Below, in pieces: positions 9,264 through 18,983 of a stretch of DNA of 64,000 nt. The translations under genes and the position numbers were made by a program. The stretch covers positions 28,313 to 92,312 of the forward strand of contig NZ_JEMG01000001.1 in assembly GCF_000600295.1 (NCBI RefSeq). The letters are read 5' to 3'. Each line of letters opens with the position of its first letter. Position 1 is the stretch's first letter. This DNA is from Hylemonella gracilis str. Niagara R. Lineage in GTDB: Bacteria; Pseudomonadota; Gammaproteobacteria; Burkholderiales; Burkholderiaceae_C. Below the pieces are notes generated by a model. It worked only from the letters and a program-made list of their open reading frames with translations, made no database searches and was not told the origin of the DNA.

Positions 9264-10342
9264 GCCGCCGCCCTCGCGTCCACGCCGCTCCAGGCATCCA
9301 GATCGGCCAGGCAGAGCGCACGCGCCTGTGCGCCCTCGTGCAGGGCGCGGTACCAGCGCATGGTGCGCCCGACCGACTCCGCCAGGTTCCAGCGCGGCGC
9401 CAAGCCCAGACGGGTTTGCGCCAACGAGGTGTCCAACGCCAGCCAGCCCGCCTCATGCGGACCTTCGATGCGCTGTGCGTAATTCACCTGGCCACCAGGC
9501 CAAGCGGTCCGCGCCAAATCGATCACGGTGCGCACCGTCGCGCGCTCGTGGGGCAGGGGGCCGAAGTTCCAGGCCTGGGCAGCCGTAGCGTCGGTCCACA
9601 AGGTCTGGGCCAGCACCAGGTAGGCGGCCAGGGGCTCCAGCACGTGCTGCCAGGGGCGCGTGGCCTCGGGCCGACGGATCTCCAGTGCGCGGCCGTCCTG
9701 CCAGGCGCGCACCGCGTCCGGCAGCAGGCGGTCCGCAGCCCAGTCCCCCCCGCCGATGACGTTGCCAGCGCGGGCGCTGGCCAGGGCCAGGCCCTGCTCT
9801 TTCAAGAAGGCGTCGCGGTAGCTGGCGATGGCCAGCTCGCAGGCGGCCTTGCTGGCGCTGTACGGGTCGTGTCCACCCAGTTCATCGCCTTCACGATAAG
9901 GGTGGGGCCATTCGTGGTTGCGGTAGACCTTGTCGGTCGTGACGCACACCGCCACTTTCGTGCCGGGATGCCGGCGCAGGGCGTCGAGCAAGTGCACCGT
10001 GCCCATGACATTGCTGGCCCAGGTACCCACCGGTTCGCGGTAGCCTTCGCGCACCAGGGCTTGGGCGGCCAGGTGCAGCACCACTTCTGGCCGGCTGTCG
10101 CGCACCACGCGAGCCACGGCTTCGGCATCGCGCAGGTCCACCACGTGGTGATCCAAGCCCTTGGAGGCACCCGCCAGCTCAAACAGATTCGGTTGCGTGG
10201 CGGGCGCAAGCGCCAGGCCTGTCACCTGGGCGCCCAGACGTTGCAGCCACAACGCCAGCCAGGCCCCCTTGAAGCCGGTATGGCCGGTCAGAAGGACCCG
10301 CTTGCCGCGCCAGAAGTTGGCGTCAGGCCCGGCAAGACTCAT
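9260..10342 (-). CDS. rfbG: CDP-glucose 4,6-dehydratase
   Basis: A 360-residue extended SDR. It has the N-terminal [19 protein letters not shown] motif diagnostic of Rfb[13 protein letters not shown], and [13 protein letters not shown] with the catalytic YxxxK. It converts CDP-glucose to CDP-4-keto-6-deoxyglucose. It directly follows rfbF with a 4-base overlap, the classic rfbFG pair. Confidence 0.94.
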   Translation of the reverse strand: MSLAGPDANFWRGKRVLLTGHTGFKGAWLALWLQRLGAQVTGLALAPATQPNLFELAGASKGLDHHVVDLRDAEAVARVVRDSRPEVVLHLAAQALVREGYREPVGTWASNVMGTVHLLDALRRHPGTKVAVCVTTDKVYRNHEWPHPYREGDELGGHDPYSASKAACELAIASYRDAFLKEQGLALASARAGNVIGGGDWAADRLLPDAVRAWQDGRALEIRRPEATRPWQHVLEPLAAYLVLAQTLWTDATAAQAWNFGPLPHERATVRTVIDLARTAWPGGQVNYAQRIEGPHEAGWLALDTSLAQTRLGLAPRWNLAESVGRTMRWYRALHEGAQARALCLADLDAWSGVDARAAA

Positions 10343-11112
10343 TGCCAGACCTTCCAGGGCGCGCGACCCTCGGCCCAGAGGCTTTCCAGCAGGTTCTTTT
10401 CGCGCAAGGTGTCCATGGGTTGCCAGAAGCCGTTGTGGGTATAGGCCATCAATTCGCCGTCGGTCGCCAACCCTGTCAACGGTTCGATTTCCCAGCTCGT
10501 GGTGTCACCGGCAATGCGCGGAATGCAGTTCGGCGACAGCACGAAAAATCCCCCGTTGATCAGGCCCCCATCGCCACGAGGTTTCTCCGCGAAACCATGC
10601 ACTTGCTCCCCTTGTATCTGCAAGGCGCCGTAACGTCCGGGCGGCTGCACGGCGGTGACGGTGGCCAACTTGCCGTGCGCCTTGTGGAAGCGGATCGTTT
10701 CGGCGATGTTCACATCGGCCACGCCGTCGCCATAAGTGAAGCAGAACGCCTCTTCGTCCACCAGGTAGTCCGCGACACGCTTCAGGCGGCCACCCGTCAT
10801 GGTGTCTTCGCCGGTGTCCACCAGCGTCACGCGCCAGGGCTCGGCATGGCGTTGATGAACTTCCATGCGGTTGCTGGACATGTCAAAAGTGATGTCCGAG
10901 GTGTGCAGGAAGTAGTTGGCAAAGTATTCCTTGATGACATACCCACGGTAACCGCAGCAGATCACGAAGTCATTGACGCCATGGGCGCTGTAGATCTTCA
11001 TGATGTGCCAAAGAATGGGCTTGCCGCCGATCTCGATCATCGGTTTCGGCTTGAGGTGGGTCTCCTCGGAAATGCGCGTGCCCAGGCCACCGGCCAGAAT
11101 GACTGCTTTCAT
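10339..11112 (-). CDS. rfbF: glucose-1-phosphate cytidylyltransferase
   Basis: A 257-residue nucleotidyltransferase: [48 protein letters not shown], and the RfbF-type C-terminus [21 protein letters not shown]. It makes CDP-glucose from CTP and glucose-1-phosphate. First gene of the seven-gene minus-strand sugar operon; the roughly 170 bases upstream should hold its promoter. Confidence 0.95.
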   Translation of the reverse strand: MKAVILAGGLGTRISEETHLKPKPMIEIGGKPILWHIMKIYSAHGVNDFVICCGYRGYVIKEYFANYFLHTSDITFDMSSNRMEVHQRHAEPWRVTLVDTGEDTMTGGRLKRVADYLVDEEAFCFTYGDGVADVNIAETIRFHKAHGKLATVTAVQPPGRYGALQIQGEQVHGFAEKPRGDGGLINGGFFVLSPNCIPRIAGDTTSWEIEPLTGLATDGELMAYTHNGFWQPMDTLREKNLLESLWAEGRAPWKVWQ

Positions 11113-11279
11113 GGATTGCTGCCGTGATGTAGGTCCGACCGGGAGCGTAAACCAAGGCCGGGACGCAGAACGGGCAAATTGTCTGGGCTAGTCGGCCTAT
11201 TTCCCGCTTCTGTCGGGAAAGGCGACAACAGGACGGGCCCTGGGCAGGGGTGGCCGGGCCACCAGGTGCAACGATCCGC

Positions 11280-11762
11280 TCAGTAATGGCTGAGGTTGTC
11301 AAACACCTGCATCAGCATCTTGTTGAGCCGCGCGATCTTGACGGGCGTGAGCCCTTCGTAGCCCTTGAGGAAGACGTTTTCGGTCGCCTTGCGCATGTCG
11401 GCGATCATCTGCTCACCGGCCTGGGTCAGCGAGACTTCGGTCACGCGGCCGTCCGCGGTGGAGGTGGAGGTGAGCACCAGGCCGCGCTCCTGCAGGCGGT
11501 AGACGATCTTGGTGATGGTTGGCAACTTGACCACGGCGTGCAGCGAGATCTCCGACATGCTGGAGGTGCCGTTTTCGCGCAGGATGAAGAGGATGCGCCA
11601 GGTCGGCAGGTCGGCCCCCACCTTGCGCAGGGCGCGCTCCATGTGGTGGTGGTAGATGTTGTTCAGCCGGGCGACCCAGTAGAACGGGAAATCATCCTTG
11701 ACAAAATCTTCGCTGGCCGGGTTGTGACGGCTCAGTTGCTTGCTCACCGGTGTCTCCTTCAA
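11280..11762 (-). CDS. iacR: MarR-family regulator, IacR-like
   Basis: A 160-residue winged-helix protein of the MarR family (PTWRILFILRENGTSSMSEI, LPTITKIVYRLQERGLV, DGRVTEVSLTQAGEQM). It ends the minus-strand group that also holds an ABC transporter, divergent from the iac catabolic genes. MarR regulators that sense auxin control known iac clusters, so this is the likely IacR; the symbol rests on family and context, not on a direct comparison. Confidence 0.8.
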   Translation of the reverse strand: MKETPVSKQLSRHNPASEDFVKDDFPFYWVARLNNIYHHHMERALRKVGADLPTWRILFILRENGTSSMSEISLHAVVKLPTITKIVYRLQERGLVLTSTSTADGRVTEVSLTQAGEQMIADMRKATENVFLKGYEGLTPVKIARLNKMLMQVFDNLSHY

Positions 11763-11783
11763 GACGCGCTGTTCTCTTTGCGC

Positions 11784-12245
11784 TTATTGTGGCTCAGCCA
11801 GCGCGCGCGTCTTGCGGGTTTCACGCTCGCGCAAGGCCTCCGCGATCAGTTCAGGGATTTCCTGCGGCATGAAGCCGCAGAGCACCTGGTCGCGCACCTC
11901 CTTGCGGAACAGTTGCAGCATGAAGGCCTCGTCCTCGCGCAGGGCACGCGAGGCCAGGGTGTAGACGATGAAGTTGTTTTTCATGGCGGCGCAGACCACG
12001 TCCTTGTCGCCGCGCAGCGCCTCGTCGGCGAAAGTCAAGGCCAAGGCGTCCTGCGTCACCGCTGCCAACACCACGGACTTGTCGGCGCGCAGGCGTTCAG
12101 AAGCGAACTCCAGCGCCATGCCCGTCGTCGCCACCGCCTGCAGGACCACGCCGTCGTCGTCCCGCAGCGCAGGCTCCAACCGAGCCAGCGCGTAGCCCTC
12201 GGCGCGCACTCGTTCCAGAGCCGCCGTCTTGTCCATGCCGTTCAC
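11784..12245 (-). CDS. DUF4116-repeat protein
   Basis: A 153-residue protein made of repeats of roughly 25 residues resembling DUF4116 (ALRDDDGVVLQAVATTGMAL, ERLRADKSVVLAAVTQDALA, EALRGDKDVVCAAM, RALREDEAFMLQLF). These are short helical solenoid units of unknown function, more usual in large eukaryotic or Legionella proteins than in catabolic operons. It overlaps the upstream aldolase gene by 4 bases and precedes the MarR gene, so it is co-transcribed with both. Confidence 0.65.
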   Translation of the reverse strand: MNGMDKTAALERVRAEGYALARLEPALRDDDGVVLQAVATTGMALEFASERLRADKSVVLAAVTQDALALTFADEALRGDKDVVCAAMKNNFIVYTLASRALREDEAFMLQLFRKEVRDQVLCGFMPQEIPELIAEALRERETRKTRALAEPQ

Positions 12246-13018
12246 CAGCTTGGCCCGCGCTCCGTGTGCATCTTGCGGACCATGGCCGTGAAGAACTGCT
12301 TGGCAAAACCGCTTTCACTGATGAGCTGGGCAGCCAGATCGCGGCACTTGGTCTTGATCTCGTCGGACAGCGGCACGTCCGGCCCCGGCAGGGCACCGGC
12401 GGCGCACTGGATTTCCACCGCGCGCTGCACGGTCCAGAGCAGGAAAAAGGTCTTGGCGATGGAGGCCTCGGCCACCGCGATGCCGTGGTTGCGCAGCACC
12501 AGCACATGCTTGTCGCCCAGGCTGGCGATCATGCGGCCCTTTTCCTCGGCGAACAGCGTGATGCCCTCGAAGTCGTGGTACCCCACACGGCCGTAGAGCT
12601 GGGCGCCGTAGAAGCCGTTGTGGTCGATGCCACCCAGCTTCTGCACCACGGCGGAGACCGGCGTGGTGTGGGTGTGGATCACGCAGTGCACGTCCTCGCG
12701 CGCGCCATGGATCGCGGCGTGCAGGGCAAAACCGGCCGGGTTGCCTTCATAGGGCGAGTCCTCGACCTTGTGGCCGTTCAGATCCACCTTGATCAGGTTG
12801 GCCGGCGTGATCTCGGTGTAGTGGAGTCCGAACGGATTGACCAGGTAATGGTGGGCCGGACCGGGCAAGCGCGCCGAGATGTGGTTGAAGATGGTCTCGG
12901 TCCAGCCGAAGTAGTCGATCAGGTGATAGCACTCGGCCAATTCGCAGCGCAGGGCCCATTCCTCGTCGGACAGGTGGCCAGGCTTGAACAGGGTCTGGGT
13001 TCGGGGCGTCATGTCCAT
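12242..13018 (-). CDS. class II aldolase/adducin-family protein
   Basis: A 258-residue protein with the family metal site: GWTETIFNHISARLP, HYLVNPFGLHYTEIT, the HTHTTP zinc-ligand pair (about residue 118), and RNHGIAVAE carrying the third His. Family members are Zn-dependent aldolases or decarboxylases acting on small hydroxy/oxo acids. It is co-oriented with a PanE-like reductase and the ABC transporter. Its part in auxin metabolism is not known. Confidence 0.85.
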   Translation of the reverse strand: MDMTPRTQTLFKPGHLSDEEWALRCELAECYHLIDYFGWTETIFNHISARLPGPAHHYLVNPFGLHYTEITPANLIKVDLNGHKVEDSPYEGNPAGFALHAAIHGAREDVHCVIHTHTTPVSAVVQKLGGIDHNGFYGAQLYGRVGYHDFEGITLFAEEKGRMIASLGDKHVLVLRNHGIAVAEASIAKTFFLLWTVQRAVEIQCAAGALPGPDVPLSDEIKTKCRDLAAQLISESGFAKQFFTAMVRKMHTERGPSW

Positions 13019-13049
13019 GGGGTACTCCTGGTTGTGGCAGCGCAGAGGG

Positions 13050-14081
13050 TCAGGCTGCGGCGAGTTGGATGGGCGAGATGGCCACTTCCTCGCGGAAGTG
13101 TGCCAGGGCGATCATGCGCGCGGTCACGGGCAAGGCGATGTCCTGCAGCCGCGCGAGCTCCAGCACGGCGTCGCCGATGGCCGCCAGCTCCAGCGGCCGG
13201 CCGACCAGATGGTCCTGCAGCATGGAGGTGCGGATGGGGCCCATGGACGCGCCTTCGGCGATGAAGGAGGCCGGGTCAAAGGGAATGCGCGCGCCATAAG
13301 CGGCGGCCAGCGCCAGGCCCTCCTGCAGCATGCGCCGCACGATGGGCAGCAGGCGCGCATCGCCATAGATGGCGTCCAGCGTCGCGCCGCTGACGACCGA
13401 CAAGGGATTGGACGTGAGGTTGGCCAGGATCTTGGTCCAGAGCGTGTCGCGCAACGCGGGCACGCAACGCGCCTCGATCCCGGCGCGACTCAGCACCTCG
13501 GCCAAGCGCTGCATGCGCGCGCCCGGCGCGCTGTGGTCGATCTCACCCAGCACGATGAGCAAGGGGTTGTCGGACACGGCCTGCGCCGGCCCCGTGCGCT
13601 CTGCGGTGATGAAGGTCACGGCACCCAGCAGTTGCTGCGGCTCCAGCGCGTTCAACAGCACACCGCCAGGGTCCACCGCCTGCACGGCCCGACGGCCCCA
13701 AGGCCCAGACTGGCCTTGGAAGAACCAGAAGGGCACGCCGTTGACCAGGGGAATTACCAGGGTCTGCGGACCGACCAGGGGCCGCGCGGCCGTCAGCATG
13801 CCAGCCAGGTCGTGTGACTTGCTGCAGAGAAAAAGCACATCCTGAACGCCGAGCTGCGCGGCGTCACCGGACGCCGTGACGCGGGCCTGCAGGCGTTCGC
13901 CCCGCCGCTGCAGGGTCAGGCCCTCGACCTGGATGCGACGCAGGGTTTCACCGCGCGCCAGCACCCGCACCTCGGCCTTGCCATCCTCCACACGGGCCAG
14001 CAGGGTGGCCAGGGTGCAACCAATGGCGCCGGCACCGGCCACGCCGATGCGCAGCGGTTCGGTGGACCAGGCTGTGCTCAT
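13050..14081 (-). CDS. 2-dehydropantoate 2-reductase-family oxidoreductase
   Basis: A 343-residue ApbA/PanE-type protein: an N-terminal GVAGAGAIGCTLATLLAR NADP motif, LFLCSKSHDLAGML, LVNGVPFWFFQG, and a helical C-terminal domain with LWTKILANLTSNPLSVVSG carrying the family Lys and Asn. The start overlaps the end of livF by 4 bases. In a catabolic setting these proteins often act on other 2-oxo acids than ketopantoate, so panE is not assigned. Confidence 0.8.
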   Translation of the reverse strand: MSTAWSTEPLRIGVAGAGAIGCTLATLLARVEDGKAEVRVLARGETLRRIQVEGLTLQRRGERLQARVTASGDAAQLGVQDVLFLCSKSHDLAGMLTAARPLVGPQTLVIPLVNGVPFWFFQGQSGPWGRRAVQAVDPGGVLLNALEPQQLLGAVTFITAERTGPAQAVSDNPLLIVLGEIDHSAPGARMQRLAEVLSRAGIEARCVPALRDTLWTKILANLTSNPLSVVSGATLDAIYGDARLLPIVRRMLQEGLALAAAYGARIPFDPASFIAEGASMGPIRTSMLQDHLVGRPLELAAIGDAVLELARLQDIALPVTARMIALAHFREEVAISPIQLAAA

Positions 14082-14854
14082 GAGGACAACAACTCCTGAT
14101 GCCGCCCCGCCGCGCCCAGGTAGGCCTCAATCACGCGCGGGTCGTTCGCCAGTTCACGCGCCGGGCCTTCCATGGCGACACGGCCCAGCTCCAGCACGTA
14201 AGCGTGGTCGGCCACCTTGAGCGCGGCGCGCGCGTTCTGTTCCACCAGCAGGATGGAGACGCCACGCCGGCGCAGTTCCACGATGATGCGGAAGATGTCG
14301 CGCACGATCAGCGGCGCCAGGCCCAGCGAAGGTTCGTCCAGCATCAGCAGCCGCGGCTGGCCCATCAGGGCGCGGCCCAGGGCCAGCATCTGGCGCTCGC
14401 CCCCGGACAAAGTCCCGGCCTCCTGCCTGGCGCGCTCCTTCAGGCGAGGGAACAGTTCATAGACTTCGGCCAGGGCGGTCTGCCTGGCCTGCCGCGATTG
14501 GCCGCGCAGGCGAAAGCCCCCCAGCACCAGGTTGTCCTGCACGCTCATCTGCGCGAACAGTGCACGGGTCTCCGGCACCAGCGCGATGCCACGCGCCACA
14601 TGCTGCTCGATGTCGCAGCTCGCCAGGTTCTCGCCGTCGAACAGCACCTGGCCCTCGCTGCCGCTGATCGGCAACATGCCCATGAGCGCGGCCAGCGTCG
14701 TGCTCTTGCCAGCGCCATTGGGACCGATCACGGTGACGATCTGACCCTGGCCGATCTCAAGGTTGATGTCCGAAATGGCTTCGATGCGGCCGTAGGCCGC
14801 GCTGAGATGGCGCACGCTCAGCAGGGGTGCCGTCGGCTTCTGATTTGCGTTCAT
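14078..14854 (-). CDS. livF: ABC transporter ATPase, LivF type
   Basis: A 258-residue ATPase starting at ATG 14854, in a 4-base ATGA overlap with the livM-livG stop; the frame stays open upstream, but homology begins here. Walker A VIGPNGAGKST, signature LSGGERQMLALGRALM, Walker B LLMLDEPSLGL, and the LivF-type LVEQNARAALKVADHAYVLE. It powers uptake with the adjacent permeases. Given the divergent iac operon, it probably imports an auxin-related or aromatic acid rather than leucine (inference). Confidence 0.9.
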   Translation of the reverse strand: MNANQKPTAPLLSVRHLSAAYGRIEAISDINLEIGQGQIVTVIGPNGAGKSTTLAALMGMLPISGSEGQVLFDGENLASCDIEQHVARGIALVPETRALFAQMSVQDNLVLGGFRLRGQSRQARQTALAEVYELFPRLKERARQEAGTLSGGERQMLALGRALMGQPRLLMLDEPSLGLAPLIVRDIFRIIVELRRRGVSILLVEQNARAALKVADHAYVLELGRVAMEGPARELANDPRVIEAYLGAAGRHQELLSS

Positions 14855-16692
14855 TCGTCCACCCCGCCCAGGTAAGCCTTGAGCACCGCCGGGTCCCGCT
14901 GGATCGCGTCCGGCAGGCCCTCGGCGATCTTCTGGCCGAACTCCATCACCACAATGCGGTCGACCAGACCCATGACGAAATCCATGTCGTGCTCGACCAG
15001 GAGCACGGCCACGCCTTCGGTGCGCAGCTTGCGGATCAACTCGGCCAGCGCTTCCTTCTCCTTGAGGCGCAGGCCGGCTGCGGGCTCGTCCAGCAGCAAA
15101 AGGCAAGGATCGGCGCAGAGGGCGCGCGCGATCTCCAGGATGCGCTGCTGGCCCAGGGCCAGGCTGCCAGCCGGTCGGTCCAAAAATTCGCCCAGCCCCA
15201 CGCGCTCCAGCTGCGTGCGGGCCTCGTTCAGCAAACGCCCTTCGTCCTCGCCGTCCAGCCGCAGGGCCGAGGCGAACACGCCCTTGCGGCCACGCAGGTG
15301 CGCGCCCAGGGCGGCGTTTTCAAGCACGGTCATCTCGGGCAGCAGCTTGACGTGCTGGAAGGTGCGCGACAGGCCCGCAGCCGCCAGCAGGCGCGGGCTC
15401 TGCCCGTTGACACGATGCCCACGGAAAATCACATCGCCCTCGTCGGGCGCCATCACGCCCGAGATCAGGTTGAACAGCGTGCTCTTGCCCGCACCGTTGG
15501 GGCCGATCACGGCCATGATCTCGCCAGCTTCCACCTGCAGCGACACCGCATTGTTGGCCACCAGGCCGCCAAAACGCTTGGTCACGCCACGAACGTCCAA
15601 CACGCGTTCACCCGGGCTCGGGCGGGCACGCTGGGGCAAAGCCTGCAGCCCGGCCGTGCCGGCGCGCTGCGCGCCCTGCAGGGGCAGACGGGCCTGGCTG
15701 CGCGGCGTCAGTTGGAAGCGCCGCGCCAGCAAGGCCGACACCGCGCCGAAAACACCCCCCGGCCAGCGCTGCATGACCAGCACGATCAGCAGACCAAAGA
15801 CGATGCTTTCGAAGTTGCCTGCGCGGCCCAGCAGCAGGGGCAACAGGTCCTGCAGCCATTCGCGCAGCAGCACCACGATGCTGGCGCCGATCAGCGCGCC
15901 CCAGAGGCTAGTGACGCCGCCCAGCAGGGCCATGAAGAGGTAGTCAATGCCCGACTGCACGTTGAAGGGCGCGGGGCTGACAAAACGCTGCGTGTAGGCA
16001 TAGAGCCAGCCCGAAATGCCAGCCAGACCGGCCGCGATCAGGAACACCACCATCTTGGCGCGGAACACGTCCACGCCCATGGAGGTCGCCATCTCCTGCC
16101 CGCCGCGCAGCGCGCGGATGGCTCGGCCCATGCGCGACTCCAGCAGGTTGTGGATCAGCAGCGCGGCCAGCAGCACGCTGCCCCAGATCAGGTAATACAT
16201 GCGCGGCCCGTCGCCGAACACGACACCCGCGATCTTGAGCGGCGGCAGGTCGGCGATGCCGGTATGGCTGCCCAGGCTCTCCAGCGTGCCGAACAGCGAA
16301 TACAGCGACATGCCCCAGGCGATGGTGCCCAGCGGCAGGTAGTGGCCGCTGAGCTTGAGCGTCAGCAGGCCCAGCACGAAAGCAAAGGCCAGTGTGATGA
16401 GCAGGCCCAGGCCCAGCGCGATCCAAGGTACACCGGTCATCGCGCCGAGGTTGAACACCGAAGGTCCGATCAAAGCCGCCGTGGTGTAGGCGCCCAGGCC
16501 CACGAATGCTGCCTGGCCGAAGCTCGTCATGCCCGCCACACCGGTCAGCAGCACCACGCCCAGCGTGGCCAGCGCGTACATGCCGATGTTGTTGAGCACC
16601 GTGATGTAGAAGGAGGAAGACAGCAGCGGGATCAGAAGCAGGACCAGCAGCCCCGCAGCGATGACGATGCCTTGACGACGCGAAGTCTTCAT
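14851..16692 (-). CDS. fused LivM permease and LivG ATPase
   Basis: A single 613-residue frame from ATG 16692, two bases after the livH stop. Residues 1 to about 320 are a LivM-type permease (GVAGMTSFGQAAFVGLGAYT, LRGGQEMATSMGVDVFRAKM, LLGGVTSLWGALIGA). A linker of about 50 residues leads into a LivG-type ATPase (GLVANNAVSLQVEAGEIMAV, Walker A VIGPNGAGKSTLFNL, LSRTFQHVKLLPEMTV, Walker B LLLLDEPAAGL, VLLVEHDMDFVMGLVDRIVV). Usually these are two genes; here no stop or frameshift separates them. Confidence 0.92.
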   Translation of the reverse strand: MKTSRRQGIVIAAGLLVLLLIPLLSSSFYITVLNNIGMYALATLGVVLLTGVAGMTSFGQAAFVGLGAYTTAALIGPSVFNLGAMTGVPWIALGLGLLITLAFAFVLGLLTLKLSGHYLPLGTIAWGMSLYSLFGTLESLGSHTGIADLPPLKIAGVVFGDGPRMYYLIWGSVLLAALLIHNLLESRMGRAIRALRGGQEMATSMGVDVFRAKMVVFLIAAGLAGISGWLYAYTQRFVSPAPFNVQSGIDYLFMALLGGVTSLWGALIGASIVVLLREWLQDLLPLLLGRAGNFESIVFGLLIVLVMQRWPGGVFGAVSALLARRFQLTPRSQARLPLQGAQRAGTAGLQALPQRARPSPGERVLDVRGVTKRFGGLVANNAVSLQVEAGEIMAVIGPNGAGKSTLFNLISGVMAPDEGDVIFRGHRVNGQSPRLLAAAGLSRTFQHVKLLPEMTVLENAALGAHLRGRKGVFASALRLDGEDEGRLLNEARTQLERVGLGEFLDRPAGSLALGQQRILEIARALCADPCLLLLDEPAAGLRLKEKEALAELIRKLRTEGVAVLLVEHDMDFVMGLVDRIVVMEFGQKIAEGLPDAIQRDPAVLKAYLGGVDE

Positions 16693-16694
16693 TT

Positions 16695-17726
16695 TCAGTG
16701 CTCCTCCTCGCGGCCACCGCTCTTGAGCGAACGCCAGAGCAGGAAAGGCAGGATCAGCGTGAAGACGATGACTTCCTTGTATTCGCTGGCCCAGAAGGTC
16801 GAGAAAGATTCGACCAGGCCCACGGCCAGCGCACCCAGGGCCGCGACCGGGTAGCTCACCAGGCCACCGATGATGGCGCCCACGAAACCCTTGAGGCTGA
16901 TGATGAACCCCGAGTCGTAATACAGCGTGGTCAAGGGCGCGATCAGCACGCCCGAAAGCGCACACATGAAGGTGCCCAGCGCGAAGCTGACCTTGCCCGC
17001 GAGCACGGGCGAAATGCCCATGAGCCGCGCGCCCAGCTGGTGGATGGCCGTGGCACGCAGGGCCTTGCCGTAGAGCGTGCGCTCGAACATGGCGTAGAGC
17101 CCGGCGATCAGCAGCAAGGACACCACCAGCACCCAGATCGTCTGGCTGGCGATGCTCAAGCCGCCCAACTCCAGGCTGGCTTCAGAAAACGGTGCGGTGC
17201 GCGAGCCCTCGGCCCCGAAGACCAGCAGGCCCACCCCCAGCAGGCTGACGTGCACCGCGATGGCGATGATCATCAGCAGCAGGCCCGAGACATGCGCCAC
17301 GGGCTGGAAAAACAGGCGGTACATCAAAGGACCCAGCGGCGTGATGGCCGCCAGCGTCAACACGGCCTGCACCAGCATGGGCAGTTCATGCAGCGGCAGG
17401 AAGGCCAGGGCCAGCACCAGGGCCACCCCATACGCGGGCCACCCCAACGAAGTCCAGCGCCAGGCCGCGCGTCCCCGCGTGGCCAAGCCAAGATCGGCCA
17501 CGGCGCCCAGCAAGGCCAGGGCCAGCACCAGCCAGCCGATCAGCACGGGCCGTTCGGCCTGCATGGCCGCCATGGTCAGCGCGCTGAAGGCGACGAACTC
17601 CCCCAGGGGGATCAGCATGACCCGGGTCACGGAAAACACCAGGATGATGGCCAAGGCCACGAGCGCGTAGATCGCGCCGTTGCTCACGCCGTCCTGGCCC
17701 AGCAGGGCAATGATTTGCAGGTTCAT
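16695..17726 (-). CDS. livH: branched-chain amino acid-type ABC permease, LivH
   Basis: A 343-residue integral membrane permease: N-terminal GVSNGAIYALVALAIILVFS, GKALRATAIHQLGARLMGI (coupling-loop region), and KGFVGAIIGGLVSYPVAALG near the C-terminus, with about eight hydrophobic segments. Partner of the LivM-LivG fusion. First permease gene after the binding-protein gene, about 105 bases downstream of it. Confidence 0.9.
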   Translation of the reverse strand: MNLQIIALLGQDGVSNGAIYALVALAIILVFSVTRVMLIPLGEFVAFSALTMAAMQAERPVLIGWLVLALALLGAVADLGLATRGRAAWRWTSLGWPAYGVALVLALAFLPLHELPMLVQAVLTLAAITPLGPLMYRLFFQPVAHVSGLLLMIIAIAVHVSLLGVGLLVFGAEGSRTAPFSEASLELGGLSIASQTIWVLVVSLLLIAGLYAMFERTLYGKALRATAIHQLGARLMGISPVLAGKVSFALGTFMCALSGVLIAPLTTLYYDSGFIISLKGFVGAIIGGLVSYPVAALGALAVGLVESFSTFWASEYKEVIVFTLILPFLLWRSLKSGGREEEH

Positions 17727-17831
17727 TGGGGGGCGATCGGAACAGGGACCCGTTGCCGCCGGCCACCTCGCCCGAGCGTCGCGCGGGCGAATGGGACGGG
17801 AGCGCCGCGTCGAATCGGCGGTCTTTCGTCT

Positions 17832-18983
17832 TTACTTCACGAGGCGCCAGGCGCCGTCCTTGACGGTGATCAGCTCACGGCCGCGCGCGTCGAAACCGCT
17901 GTGGTCGGCTGCCGTCATGGTGTACACGCCCTGAGTGCCCGGCAGGTCCTTGATCTGCTCCAGCGCGTCGCGCAGGGCGGCGCGGAACTCCGGCGTGCCG
18001 GGCTTGGCCTTCTTCGCCGCGACGGGAATCGTGGCTTGCAGCAGCAGACCGGCGTCGTAGACGTTGGCGCCAAAGGTGGCGGGCTCCGCGCCGAACTTGG
18101 CCTTGTAGTCGGCGATGTACTTGGCGGCGATCTTCTTGGACGGGTGGCTGTCGCTCACCTCATTCATCACCAGCATCAGGCTGGCGGCCAGCACCGTGCC
18201 TTCCACCTTCTTGCCGCCCAGCTTGAGGAAGTCCGGCAGAGCCGCGCCATGCGTCTGGTAAATCTGGCCCGCGTACTTCTGGTCCACCAGCGTGGTCTGC
18301 GGCAGCACGGAAGAGCTGCCCGGCGCGGCGATCAGGATGGCGTCTGGCTTGGCGGCGATCAGCTTGATCGACTGCGCCGTGACCGAGGTGTCCTGGCGCT
18401 GGAAGCGCTCGGACGCGATGACCTTGATACCCGCCTTTTCGGCCAGCTCGGTCGTGACGGTGAGCCAGTTCTGGCCGAAGGGATCGGCCAGGCCGAAGAA
18501 GCCCAGCGTCTTCACGCCCTTGGACTTCATGTGACCGACCAAGGCCTCGGCGATGATGTCGTCGTTCTGCGTGGTCTTGAAGACCCACTTCTTGGGTTCG
18601 GTCATGGGCAGCACCACGGCCGCCCCACCGACCGGCGCCAGCATGGGCACGCCGGCTTCGGCCGCGATCTGGATCACGCCCATGGCCGCGGGCGTTCCGC
18701 TTGGGCCGATGATGGCGTCCACGCCATCGCCGACCAATTTCTTGAAGGCCGTGACCGCGGCCGTCGGATTGCTCGCGTCGTCCAGCGAGATGTATTCCAC
18801 GCTCAGGCTACCAATCTTGGTCGGCAGCAGTTCGATGGAGTTCTTCTGCGGGATGCCCACCAAGGCCACCGGTCCGGTGGACGAAGTCACCACGCCGATC
18901 TTCACCTGGGCCTGCGCGCCCGCCGCCATGCCCACACCCACCGCCAAGGCGGCCAGGGCGCTCACCATCCGCTTCATCACCAT
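17832..18983 (-). CDS. ABC transporter periplasmic substrate-binding protein, LivK type
   Basis: A 383-residue secreted binding protein. I chose ATG 18983 because a GGAG site sits 7 bases upstream; the open frame extends further but without homology. A signal peptide covers about residues 1-25 (hydrophobic core, AQA cleavage). The mature protein has type I fold features (VKIGVVTSSTGPVALVG, AAMGVIQIAAEAGVPMLAPVG, GFFGLADPFGQNWL, THGAALPDFLKL). First gene of the divergent transport operon. The ligand is unknown; an indole or aromatic acid is likely from context. Confidence 0.9.
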   Translation of the reverse strand: MVMKRMVSALAALAVGVGMAAGAQAQVKIGVVTSSTGPVALVGIPQKNSIELLPTKIGSLSVEYISLDDASNPTAAVTAFKKLVGDGVDAIIGPSGTPAAMGVIQIAAEAGVPMLAPVGGAAVVLPMTEPKKWVFKTTQNDDIIAEALVGHMKSKGVKTLGFFGLADPFGQNWLTVTTELAEKAGIKVIASERFQRQDTSVTAQSIKLIAAKPDAILIAAPGSSSVLPQTTLVDQKYAGQIYQTHGAALPDFLKLGGKKVEGTVLAASLMLVMNEVSDSHPSKKIAAKYIADYKAKFGAEPATFGANVYDAGLLLQATIPVAAKKAKPGTPEFRAALRDALEQIKDLPGTQGVYTMTAADHSGFDARGRELITVKDGAWRLVK

